Part shown: positions 21,524 to 31,364 of the stretch, piece by piece
Position numbering within the stretch: the first letter of the stretch is position 1
Layout: every line of letters begins with the position of its first letter
Assembly: GCA_019918135.1 (NCBI GenBank)
Contig: WBZZ01002541.1
Location: 1-64,000 of the forward strand
Length of the DNA stretch: 64,000 nucleotides
Source of the DNA: Paulinella micropora
Taxonomy: Eukaryota > Cercozoa > Imbricatea > Euglyphida > Paulinellidae
Direction of reading: 5' to 3'
Position numbers and translations under genes: made by a program
Notes under the pieces: model-generated
What the model was told of the DNA's origin: nothing
Seen by the model: only the letters and a program-made list of their open reading frames with translations
The model's database searches: none

Positions 21524-24380
21524 GTGATCTCGCCCGAAGAGTTGGATGATTTCTTGGAAGCGCTGCGCTCAAAGGAGCAAGAAGCGGTACAAAAGCTAGC
21601 ATCCCAGAAAGACCAGCAAGAAAAGCTCCTAGCAGACATACGCGGCCTGCAAGAAAAAGCCAACAAAGCCAAGGAAGTCAAGAAGGAGATGGACCAGGCC
21701 GAGCCAAGCAGCGCCATCTACTTGTTTCGTGAGGAGGCGGATTACGCAGCAGGCGACCTGCGTGCCTGGTTGAACAGACAGGTCACTGACACCCAAGAAA
21801 GCCCGATAATAGCAAGGGTTAATAATTTGAAGCAGGCTTGGCTAGCTACTTACGAGCTACTCGAGACCTATGCGGGCTTCTTCGTCAACCAACTCACGAC
21901 TCAGCCGGAGAGCGATGCGGTTCTGGTCGATCCCTGGCCGGCAGATTTCCTGGTGTACGAGCAAGGAGAGCCCGCCAAGCAGCGGGTTCTGTTTGGCGAT
22001 GCGGACCTCTACGAATACACCAAGAATGCACCCGCCAGCAAGCTGAGCATCCGGTCGCTGGAGTTGCTGCTGCGTCTCCGGCAGAGTGAAGCTCCGCCGG
22101 AGTCGCCCAGCAGTCGAGAGTTGGGTCTGGGCATGTTTGTGTCTCTGCTCGCGAATGCCAAGGGCGTCCTGGCCCCGCCCGCATTTGCGACGGGGGTCCA
22201 GGTGTTGCAATCCAAGTTGGGGCCAGGCGGTGGCTCGCTGGGCAGCGCCATTTCCCTGGTTGCCAACCTGCGCTTCCAAGCCCGGCAGCAGTACGAGACC
22301 TTCCTGAGCATGTTGGGGTATCACTTTTCCGGGCGTGCTGACGGAGCATCATCATCACGAGCCGGAGCCGGAGCCGGAGAGCACGAGCACAAGACGGCCC
22401 CGGGCGGCTATCACACGCTTCCGCCGGGGCAGGACGAGAGCGACTTTGCCCGGCTACACGACTTGGCCAAAGAACAGCCAGCTCTGACCGTGGCGGCAGA
22501 GCGGTACTTGGCGTTGTTGTACGAGGTGTTTAAGTGTGCCGAGTGCGGCCAAGGCGGCGCTGTGCCGTCTATCCTTCGGCTCATTGACGAGCTACAGCAG
22601 GCGGCGCAGTCTCACCAAGTCCCGAGGTGGGTTACAGAGCCCGACACGAGGGCAGAGTTGCTCCTCCAAATCCGGAAATTGGCGGGCGCAGGTGGGGTGG
22701 TGGAAGCAGAGTTTCTGTCCCCGCAGAAACTAGCATTCTGGGTTTTGCAGCAGCAGGATCTGCGGGCTGACGACGGCAGACGACGACGCACGTCGGTGGT
22801 GACGTTTGCACTCTTGCCAGACTATAAAATGGATGCCTGCCTGTACGCCAAGAAGTGGAACAAGGATTTGTATGATAACCAGTTAGGAGCGGGCGAACCG
22901 TGCTGCTTGACACTGATCCCCCCCGGCGCTCGAGAAAGCTTTTTCAGCGAAATAAAAGAATCGGCTGCGACGAAGATCGTGGAAGGAAACAGGAGGCAGT
23001 TGTTAACGGGCGTCCTTGGGCTGTGCGATCGCGTTCTCCAGAAGCAGAACCAGTGGTGGGGGCTGGCCTGCCAAGCTCAGCCAGAGGATGACGGTACGCT
23101 GGCGGAGTACTTGACTGACCCCGAGGTGGCCCCCCGCGCGTGGAGGGAGCTCTTTTCGCTCATGCAGCGCTACGCGCGCTTGATCTTGGGCTCCAAGCAG
23201 CACCAAGAGTTTACTCCCTCGGATGTCTCGCACATCGCGGTGTACCGCTTGCGGAAAGAAGAGGGATCGGCAGGCCAGGAGCTGCTCCAGGTTCGGCTCA
23301 TGAATACCTCGGTCCACTCGGCGTGTGCTGCCGGGGGGCAAAGCCCCCCGAGCCCCCCTTCCAGCCCGCTGGCGCGGGCTGGAGGCTCACAACAGGCTCT
23401 GGCGGCGCCACTCTACCTGGCGCTGCTGGCCAACAGCAGCAGATACTTTTCTCCCAGCATCTGGGCAGATACGGAAAGCCGCACCCACGCACTGGCGCCG
23501 CTGGCCGAAGCGCTCAAGGACCAAGCCTCCTCCTCTCTTCCCGATCATGCTGACTTTGTCCTTGTTCTCAGAAGAAGTACTACGGAGCCCCAGCTCCGTA
23601 GCATGCTGAGCGATCACGGCGCGGCCCAACTGGAAATTGTTGGCGACGCCATAACTAAAGGACAGACACTAGAGCAGGCTTTAGAGCGCTTCTGGCCAAT
23701 ACATACTAGTGAGTGCCAAGAAGTCCGATTCTGGGAGTGCCTGACAAAACGAATTCCTGTGCCTGCTGGAGCTATACAACGCACGCACGAGCTGTCTCCG
23801 GCTGGCGGACATCCATGTCCTGCATGGTTTGCTGGGCGCGGCGTCGCAGCAAACGATTGACGATTGGCTACAAAACAAACCAACTCATACAAAACAAGAA
23901 AATCCGTGCGAAAAATTTGGTTGTTTCATCCGAACCTTTGTTAAGCTCAAGAACAAGGCGACTCTGGACGAGGGGAAGGTTCAGTGCAACGCTACTCTGC
24001 AAATGAAGTTTGACAGGCTCAAAGCCAATTTCTCCGGCCCCCCTACAGGCGCTCGGCCGGTCCTGTGGGGCGTGCAGAATTTCATTTACGAGTGTACTTG
24101 GAGTCAAAGAGGACACAACTCAGCGGATCGGCGCCTGATCTTGCGTTTCCTGGAGTCGCTCATTGCTGCGCGGGCGGGGGGGAGTGCCTCTAGGTATAAC
24201 GAGAGTGCCCTCGCCGCTCAGCTGCAGGAAGTCGCCCGCGAAGCTACCTCCGAGAGTAAGAACAAACCCCTCCGGGACAAACTGTACCGTGCCTTGTCTA
24301 GTTCTAGAACTACAAAGCCCACGCCACACAAGTGCCTAGAGTGCACAAACTGCAAGAAAGCCCGCCGTGGATCAGTTTAA
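21524..24380 (+). CDS. Large unrecognised protein with N-terminal coiled coil and in-frame palindromic repeat
   Basis: About 950 codons of open sequence. The first 60 residues are a strong coiled coil (EELDDFLEALRSKEQEAV...), followed by a long alpha-helical region and a CAECGQGG knuckle near 22540. The C-terminal part has paired Cys (CEKFGCF at about 23910; CLECTNCKKARRG at the end). A 54-bp palindromic repeat sits inside the frame at 23331-23384 and is translated as a Gly/Pro/Ser-rich insert. No in-frame ATG begins the main frame, so the start is unresolved; a GTG at 21524 is only the frame limit. The locus is broken (about two breaks). It may be a virion or scaffold protein; unproven. Confidence 0.55.
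23331..23384 (+). repeat. GC palindromic element inserted in a coding frame
   Basis: The same double-hairpin unit as at 20092 (G-run CAAAG C-run, then CAGCCCGCTGGCGCGGGCTGG). The enclosing frame stays open across it and ordinary protein sequence resumes on both sides. This resembles the behaviour of Rickettsia palindromic elements, which insert in genes without breaking the frame. Confidence 0.85.
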
Positions 24381-24600
24381 TTAAAACCCAAGATTAAGCC
24401 CAAAACAGCGATAGGAGCGGCGAGCCCCAACAGGACTACAACAGCTGTATACGTGCCTTTGTTTATGCATCGAAAGCTCACTGCGTATGTCACGCTGGAG
24501 GGCGCGCTCAGAGCAACATTCCATTGCAGCCGCAGGCCCTCCTCGTCGGGCCGCCGGCTCTGCCGGGGGGTGCGACGGGTCGGGTTTGTAGACTACGTCA
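24377..24600 (-). CDS. C-terminal exon of a small membrane-anchored protein
   Basis: Minus-strand reading ends ...SVTYAVSFRCINKGTYTAVV and then a 20-residue hydrophobic helix (LLGLAAPIAVLGLILGF) before TAA at 24377. The sequence ahead (DEEGLRLQWNVALSAPSS) looks like the end of an outer domain, giving a type I anchored protein. Its stop overlaps the stop of the rightward gene that ends at 24380. No ATG; a CCCCCCGGCAG acceptor-like site near 24560 suggests an upstream exon. Confidence 0.4.
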
Positions 24601-24612
24601 GTAAGATTAGGG

Positions 24613-25465
24613 TTGGTTTTAAATTGCAAGGTGTACGGGGTGATCCCAGATAAAGGACGCCTTACTCTGTGGGAAGACTTTATCTCGGCGTATGAGGGGT
24701 ACTTAAAGGAGCTGAAACAACCTGCTTTCAAGGAGGCAGGAAATATTCCCCAGCGCACATTGCGCCAAAATGGTTTCGAGGTGTTTCCCCCACTCACAAG
24801 GCTAGGCGCTGGCAGAGGTACTCACACAAAGAGACGGGCGCGTCAACTACTGCGTCTACTGCCCGCGCAGCAAGTCCGAGCCCGGACACGAGTGCAAACC
24901 CACGGGAGTCTGCCGAGAGGGGCTGTGCTGGTATGCGAACTGTAAGAACAAGGCACATAAAGATGCGGGCCGGCTCAAAGCGTTTGGCATCGTAAATATG
25001 CGGATCGTACCAAAAGCAGAGTACGACAAATGGCTGATTGGCACTACAGATGCCGGCTCGGATTCGGGACCCAGCGAGAGCGTCAACGAAAGCCTCAGCG
25101 TCGAGGACTGGAGTGCCCTGAAAAAGATATACAAGGAAGCACAAAAGCGCAAGCAGGGAGAGGGACGACAGGCACAAGGGCCTTCTTCTAAGAGGCCCCG
25201 GCTGTCGACCGAAGAAGATGCTCAGGAACGTGCGGAAAAGTACCCTTTGGATACAAAGTGAGAACGAGTACGAACCAGAACAAGCAGGATGTTCAAGAGG
25301 TAAGTTTTTGTTGGATATGTTCATTCTCATTTTTTATCCAAAAGCCTGTTACTGCTTTTTTGCATGCATGTGTGTGCGCGTGTTGCAGGTACAACGCTGG
25401 ATCCCCCCCGTGCGCTAGACCAGTGGCAAGTGTGCTGGCTGCACCGCCATTCGGCGTGGTTCTGA
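24613..25465 (+). CDS. Cys/His-rich protein with a spliced last exon, unrecognised
   Basis: Begins with a helical part (LTLWEDFISAYEGYLKELKQ) and continues into a zinc-binding-like cluster CVYCPRSKSEPGHEC with further Cys (CREGLCWYANC) at about 24850-24960. A hydrophilic tail with KRPRLSTEEDAQ follows. A textbook intron (25300-25388) separates the last short exon, which would end ...ALDQWQVCWLHRHSAWF. The start is not fixed. About one break. The Cys pattern recalls transposase or transcription-factor fingers, but no family is claimed. Confidence 0.5.
25300..25388 (+). other. GT-AG intron, 89 nt
   Basis: GTAAGTTTTTG at the donor, T-rich interior and GTGTGTGCGCGTGTTGCAG at the acceptor. Length matches the two introns of the claudin-like gene, supporting spliceosomal processing across the island. 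Confidence 0.75.
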
Positions 25466-26979
25466 CCCCAAAGGCTTTGTGCAGGAGACTAGTAAAAAAA
25501 AAAGGGCACGAGCGGCGGAGGGGGGGGGGGGGGGGGGGGGGCAGCCCCCCCCCCCGGTTTCATTAAAAACACACACAGTTTTTCTTTCTTTTTCTGAGCA
25601 CGAATCGTACCACCGGCAGGGACATTTGAAAGTCGGGGGGAGAGAGACCAGCGGGGGGGGCCACGCGCACGAGCAGGCGGGAAGGAGGGGGGTTGTGTGA
25701 AGGGGGGGGGGGGGGCACCCCGCCCCTTACGAGCCCCCCCCCCCCCTTCTCTCCTCTTCTTTCTGTCTTTCTTTCACTAAACACCAAAAAAAAGAGAGAA
25801 GGTACTGCTTGACACACAAGGACGATACAAGAAATGAGCAGCAATCCCGAAGAAAACAGTGTCGAGACACCTGAGCACGCCACGCTGGCTTCCAATTGAA
25901 GCGGCCGCGCTTGACCTCGGCGTGTTACGATGGTTCGTAGACTAAAGACGACAGGTTCATAAGCGGTTATTAAAAAAAAGAAAACAGTCATAAGTGCTTT
26001 TTTTTGTTTAATCACTTTGGGAGATGGTGAGCAAAAATTGTTGTTAACCCAAAAAAAAAGTTACAGTAAAGCCAAAGACGCGTGGCTAGTGCAGGCTGTA
26101 AACGCTGCAGCACGCGCGTCAGAACTGGTTCTGGCACGCCCTGAGCCTCTAGCTCTGTGCGCAACCAGATTGGATTGAAATCTTAGAGAGGCGAACCCCT
26201 CCAGAGACCGGCCGGCAACTGGAAGGGAGGAAGGCGACGGGGTCGCAACGACAACGACGCAGGCAGCCAAGGGTCGTGAGGACTCTTGTTCGCCGCCCGT
26301 CTGAATCTTTGAAAAGTACAGGAGGGGACGTTTGCGACGGAGCGCTGCCAGCATCGGAACTTCTTAAGTTCTACTCTTGCAGAGTGTCAAGAGAAAAAAG
26401 GTTTTGTTTTATTAAAAAGCCAAGTTTTGTTCAACCATGCATAACTAAGGATGTCTCTCGTCTTTTCCTGTTTGTTACTGAATCGAAACACCACAGACAG
26501 GACATAGTTTCTTTGTAAGTTGTCGAACTTTCGGAGACAAACTCCACGCCCGCAGATTGAAAATTAGTAAACGCACCCGGTTGTAACCCCATGTGCAGAT
26601 CACACTTTTCAGGTTGTCGTCGGTTAGGGCTTTGAGCAGCTCTTCTTTTCAATCTGCAGGCAGATTGGTTGGACTTGCCAAGTATTTCCGCAGCATAGCC
26701 TTTTCCGTTGCATCTAGATTAGTCGTTGTGTTTCCGCCGCAAGGCTGAAACAGCCGACCCCGTTTCCGCAACAACAAAGACAGATTCGATTGAAATCTTA
26801 GAGAGGCGAACCCCTCCAGAGACCGGCCGGCAGCTGGAAGGGAGAAAGGGCAGCACGCGGCACATCCCCCTCCCTTCTCAGAGCGGAGGGCAAAGCCCCC
26901 CGAGCCCCCCTTCCAGCCCGCGCCGGGGGGCATGCCCCCCGTGCCCCCCCTTTTCTCCATTCCAGCCCGCGCCAGCGGG
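25466..26979. other. Gene-poor start of the repeat mosaic
   Basis: G-runs and C-runs (25518-25558, 25700-25745), two copies of the ~85-bp unit (26168-26230 and 26782-26870, both plus) and T/A-rich ends that look like gene 3' flanks (25960-26040, 26390-26420). No supportable complete gene. Confidence 0.6.
26168..26230 (+). repeat. ~85-bp dispersed unit, example copy
   Basis: Starts AGATTGGATTGAAATCTTAG, then AGAGGCGAACCCCTCCAGAG and ACCGGCCGGCAGCTGGAAGG; longer copies continue GAGAAAGGGCAGCACGCGGC. Other plus copies: 26782, 30681 (short), 34397, 36277, 37908, 38047, 46650 and 49139. Minus copies: 39185, 45716 and 47685. No terminal inverted repeats or coding capacity were seen; a short non-autonomous element or recombination unit. 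Confidence 0.8.
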
Positions 26980-27582
26980 GTGGCACTGGCAGCTGTACGT
27001 CTTCGCGGCTTTAATGTCCCTCCACAGCGCCCCACATTGCGTACACGCCTGTGCCACCCCGCTGGCGCGGGCTGGAATAGAGAAAAGGGGGGGCACGGGG
27101 GGCATGCCCCCCGGCGCGGGCTGCAGGGGGGCCACGGGGGGCGCCGCCCCCCGCATCTGGCGGCTTTCTTGTGCACGTCTTGGACCATATTATAGATCTT
27201 GTCACGCACTCGAGTAGTAGCGCGCCGTAGGCGCCAGCGGTTCCGATTCTTGCTGCCAGCCCGCTGGCGCGGGCTGAAGGGGGGGTTCGGGGGGCCTCGC
27301 CCCCCGCGGGCTGAAAGGATAGCAAGGGGGGGGGGGGGGGGGCACGGGGGGCTTGCCCCCCGAGTTGACTCTCTTCCAGTGGAAGAACTTGCCCTTCTGG
27401 CTAAAATTAGAGATGGCCGAGGCCCGCGCCGCTTGCAGGCCCCGGATGGCCACTGCGCGGATGTCGTAGGGCACGCTGAGAAGCCACGGCCTGGCTCGTA
27501 CAAATTCACTGTCCTCTTGCACAAACCGCAGGCGCAGAGTATCCAAATCAAAGTCGCCGAGGCAGCGCATTCTGCCGCCCAT
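26980..27582 (-). pseudogene. Fanzor/TnpB-like RNA-guided nuclease relic with palindromic inserts
   Basis: From an ATG at 27582 the minus strand reads MGGRMRCLGDFDLDTL, then VRARPWLLSVPYDIRAVAIR and KGKFFHWKR, matching the TnpB N-terminal region (WL..VPYDIR..AI). A second block (RVRDKIYNMVQDVHKKAA) matches the helix before the nuclease core, and a third (CTQCGALWRDIKAAKTYSCQ) matches the TnpB zinc ribbon. GC palindromes (about 27055-27160 and 27257-27365) separate the blocks. RuvC acidic motifs were not found in these pieces, and total length is far below a full Fanzor, so it is a broken remnant. No transposon ends were identified. Confidence 0.65.
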
Positions 27583-28110
27583 CTCGGCCCTTCTTTGCCC
27601 ACCCCGCTTGCGCGGGCTGGAAAGGCATAAAGGGGGAGGCGCCGGGGGGTGTAAGAGCACTGCTCCCCCGGCGCGGGCTGGAGAGAAGCACGCTGGGCTC
27701 AAAGGGGGGGCGCGGGGGGCATGCCCCCCGGCACGTGAGTGTCTTGAGCGGTGGTGTCTTGCCCGCCTTCTTGTTTAAACTGAATTTCTTCTTCTTGGGC
27801 TGTTTGTTCTGAGTCTCGTCTGTTTTGGCTGCCAGCCCGCTGGCGCGGGCTGAAGGGGGGGTTCGGGGGGCTCGCCCCCCGCGGGCTGAAGGGGGGGTTC
27901 GGGGGGCCTCGCCCCCCGCGGGCTGAAGGGGGGGCTCGGGGGGCAAGGCCCCCCGGACTCAGTCCAGAACGGCGCATAGGCTAAATCTGGTTCCGGAGGA
28001 GGCTGTGCGGGTCTTGACTTCTTTTCTCGGACCTTTTCTTCTCGTGGCAAACCCGCCGGCGTGGGCTGTAGGGGGGGCTCGGGCGGCCATGCCCCCCCCG
28101 AGGTCCCAGA
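27583..28110. repeat. Cluster of GC palindromic elements
   Basis: At least six consecutive or near-consecutive units: around 27600-27735, 27830-27850, 27855-27890, 27893-27925, 27928-27958 and 28052-28103. Each combines a G-run/C-run hairpin with a GCCCGC...GCGGGC hairpin. Short unique spacers (for example 27740-27830) may be remains of interrupted genes. Confidence 0.8.
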
Positions 28111-28275
28111 GAGTGCGCCGCCTCATTGGAGAAGTCACTCTTCGGATGACTTAGACGGAGTTTGTAGTCGAGGCAGGACCCATAAAGCCAAGGGCAGGGC
28201 CATGCCTGTAGCTGGTCACAAAGTGAGCAGGTTGAATTTGTGGGTTTAGAGGGAGAGCAAAAATAAACAAGCTTT
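28110..28275 (-). repeat. ~150-bp duplicated segment, minus copy
   Basis: Reads on the minus strand AAACCCACAAATTCAACCTG, then a block with CTGCCCTTGGCTTTATGGGT and ends GACTTCTCCAATGAGGCGGC. Plus-strand copies lie at about 38825-38965 and, with an internal deletion, at 46945-47035. Function unknown. Confidence 0.75.
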
Positions 28276-28299
28276 CTTTTTCGGAGCCCGCAGGGGGGG

Positions 28300-28640
28300 G
28301 GGGCGCCCCCCCCCCCCTCCTCCCTCCCCCCCTTCCCCCCTCCCCCGTTCCCCCCCTCCCCTCGTTTTCTCCCTCCCCTTCTTTTTCCCCTTCCCTTCCT
28401 CCTCTATGCCCCCCCCCCCCCCCTCTCTCGCTCTCTCTTGCGTGGACTGGAGAGGTGAGAAGGAGGGGGGCGTCCCTCCCCCCGTTTTCCCCTCCCCCCG
28501 CTTTTCTCTCCCCTCCCTCCCTTCCTCTTTCTCTCTCCCCCTCTCCACGTTTTCCCCCTCCCCCCGTTCTTTCCCTCTCCCCGCCCTCTTTCCCCTCTCC
28601 CCGTTTTTCTCCCTCCCCCGTTTTCCCCCGGGGGGCCGGG
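28300..28640 (+). repeat. Pyrimidine array (CCCGTTTTCCCCCTC type)
   Basis: Several hundred bases almost entirely C and T on the plus strand, built from variable units of about 15 bases such as CCCCGTTTTTCCCCTC. Similar arrays: 30140-30265, 30960-31075, 34615-34810, 36380-36800, 38130-38350, 38510-38630, 45585-45660, 46485-46640 and 48705-49130. Open frames reported in them are artefacts of low complexity. Confidence 0.85.
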
Positions 28641-29000
28641 ATGGGAGAGGCAGGGGCGCGCTTCGCCTGTGTAGGAAAAATTCTTGCAGAAATACCCCTG
28701 ACAAAATTTGGTTGGAGTGGGGCGCCAAGAACTGCAACAAAATTTTTATTAGTTTTGCTTGGCTCGAACAAATCTTACACTTGGCACACCCCCCGGGCAC
28801 TCCAATCGCTCTCCCCGCCCTCTTTCCCCCTCGTCCCCCGTTTTTCCCTTCCCCCCGAGCCGCCCCTTTGTCTCCATTCCAGCCCGCTGGCGCGGGCTGG
28901 TAGGTGTAAATATAAGAATGGTGTGAAACAAAAAGCAGCTGTGTGGTACAAGACATGCCTGACACTCCAAAACCTGCACGTCCTCCCCCACCCCCGCAGG

Positions 29001-29943
29001 GAGACCGCCAAAATATGCGTTCACAAGAAACAAGAAAAACCAACAGCTACGTAAAAATTTTGAAGAGAACAACACGTCGTATTGGTTTATCAACCTAACC
29101 AACCTTGGCTGCGAGGGGTTGATACTACTGCGAAATCTCTTTGTTAATAGTAAGCATAAAAAGCAGTATGGATTCTACTACTTGAGGAATGGTACACAAG
29201 TGGCCGAACTTCCTGGCATGAAGACTGATGATGTGAATTATTCATTTAAACCCATGGCCTCTTCCTGGCAAGTCATAGTCGAACGAAACGACGGGTCGTA
29301 TATCATCAAAGAAGAGCAAAGGGCTAAATTTGCGGAGGTTCTCAATGTAAACATTGACGTCAGCGTCTGGGCTCATGAGGTAGCCGACTTTGTCAGCTCG
29401 CACGCGGGGTCTCGTTCAAACCCCGCAACTACGTGGCTTTTAGTACCAAGAATACCCGACAAATCTAACAAGTTATGCGCAATCATCAGGCCTAAAAATA
29501 TAGCAAAGGCTGGAGACTCTACACTACTCGCCTTTCCGTCGCTGCTCCTTTATCGCCTTAGTATTCAACCTGGGACGCTCCGTTTGACTGCGTACGCGTT
29601 TATCGAACCTCACCAGAATCTGCAGGCAATTCTCAAATGCCTGGCAAATCATTGTGGCTTGAAGAGATGTCTGCGTACAAACATTGAAAGAAAGCAAAGT
29701 ATACAGATTTGTTGCGAAGAAGTCATGTTGCGTTGGTTCAAGTCGGATACCTCCGTCGAGGGATACAATGTAATGAACAACCTACCCGGTGTGCTCGAAG
29801 GCGAAAGCAAGCCAAGCCTCTATCCTCTTCAGCTTTCCTTGACTTTAAGAACGGACATTCTTCGCGAAAATTGTAATGAGCCATTGCGTACCATTAGAAC
29901 ATGTGGCGGAATGCTCTGCGTGTCGGCAGAGCCTATCCTATAG
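29001..29943 (+). CDS. Unrecognised protein, likely 3' exon of a spliced gene
   Basis: The frame is open from about 28968, but no ATG begins it; a CCCACCCCCGCAG acceptor-like site ends at 29000, so the protein probably starts in an upstream exon. It reads as a globular protein of about 310 residues (NFEENNTSYWFINLTNLGC, then a part rich in Leu and Ser) with FFSLAF-like strands and scattered Cys near the end (CLANHCGLKRC). No domain recognised. It is one of the few long unique sequences inside the repeat mosaic. Confidence 0.5.
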
Positions 29944-31364
29944 CTCGCTGGCCTGGAGATCTTCTTTTTCTTTTGTTGTCGGGCGGGCAGCTGGAGAGGG
30001 AGAAAGGGCAGCACGCGGCACACCCCCCGGGCACTCCAAGGCGAGAGGAAACGAGGGAAGGCAAAAACCGGGGGAAGGGGAAGACGGGGGGGAGGGAAAG
30101 ATGTGAAAACAGATGGAAGGAGAGCTGGGAAGGGGGGGGGGGGCGCCCCTCCCTTCCGTTTCCCCCCTCCCTCCCGTTTTCCCCCTCTCCACGTTTTCCC
30201 CCTCCCCCGCTCTTTCCCTCTCCCCGTTTTTCCCCCTCTCCCCGTTTTTCCCCTCCCCCCTTCTCGCGTGAAATTTGTTGCGTCTCTCGCTGCGAGACGT
30301 GCAAGAACTCGCAGGGGCAGGTGCTGGTGCGGGGTTACGAGATCGAGAAACCCGAGCTGCCATTCTAAAAAGAATCTTCATCATTTTGGCCATGCACAAC
30401 TAAGGATGTCATTAAAGTTGATTCTGTCGCCAAGTATGATTTTTATTAAACAAATTTTTGGCACTTTTTTGGTGGTGTGGGAGTTCCAGGCACCTTCCAA
30501 GCACTGTACCTTGATAAGAGCGCCGCTTGAGTTTATGCAGTGGTCGCCCGGGTTTGTGTAGGTGAAGCACTACACCGAGCCGTTGCCAGATTGATTAGCC
30601 AGAGCGTTGTAAAACTCTCCCGTAAGGCCTCCTTTCCACTTGTTGGGGTCGTATTTAAAAGTGTACACGCGAAACTTGTCAGATTGGATTGAAATCTTAG
30701 AGAGGCAGCCGCGCCGTGCAAAGGTTCGTGAGCCAGCACGGCCGCCGCGGAGCGGTCGTGACCCCGGGCGGCAAGAGCCTGTGTGTGCGTGGGCCTGGCT
30801 TGGCCTGCCGCACCAGCCCCGGCCAGGACTGGCAGCCAGTGTGCGAGCGCTGCTACGTGCGCCGCGGTCAGCGCGCAGCTCTGCGTCACGAACGACGCGT
30901 TCGCCACGGGGGGAGGGAAAGATGTGAAAACAGATGGAAGGAGAGCTGGGAAGGGGGGGGCGCCCCCCTCCCTCCCGTTTTCCCCCTCTCCACGTTTTCC
31001 CCCTCCCCCCGCTGTTTCCCTCTCCCCGTTTTTCCCCTCCCCCCCTTCTCCTCCTTCCCCCCCCCCCCCCCCTCTACACTCGCCCCACTCTCTTGTTTTC
31101 TCGCCGGCTGCAGCCAAATCACGGACGGGGGGCTAGAACATGTGGGCAAATCTGGCCAAGAAGCTCAAGGGTTGTACACGAATTCCCGGGGAAAGAGAAC
31201 GTCCGACTGATCCCAAAGTTATTTCGGGCAACCTTCCCTTCGGAAGAGGCCGGGGGGAGGGGAAGACGGGGGGAAGGAAAAGATGTGAAAACAGAGGGAA
31301 GGAGAGGTTGGAGGGGCCTCCCCCCAACTATTTTTTTGATTTCAAAATAATATTGCAAACCAAA
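29944..31364. other. Repeat mosaic with two short Cys-rich coding fragments
   Basis: Contains two pyrimidine arrays, each preceded by GGGAGGGAAAGATGTGAAAA, and a short copy of the ~85-bp unit at 30681. A plus-strand fragment ending at 30366 reads CETCKNSQGQVLVRGYEIEK, a zinc-ribbon-like tail. A second at 30715-30905 reads FVSQHGRRGAVVTPGGKSLC followed by CRTS and CERCY, also zinc-finger-like. Both look like pieces of genes whose other parts are missing. Confidence 0.5.

Noticed and set aside
21524-24380. Major capsid or terminase in the large unknown gene
   Set aside because: No Walker A/B, nuclease or capsid signature was seen; the coiled-coil start alone is not enough.
24840-24970. piggyBac-type C-terminal zinc finger
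   Set aside because: Cys spacing is only loosely similar and no DDE transposase core lies upstream.
26061-26354. 97-codon minus frame at 26.1-26.4 kb
   Set aside because: Half of it is the reversed ~85-bp repeat unit; no independent protein signal.
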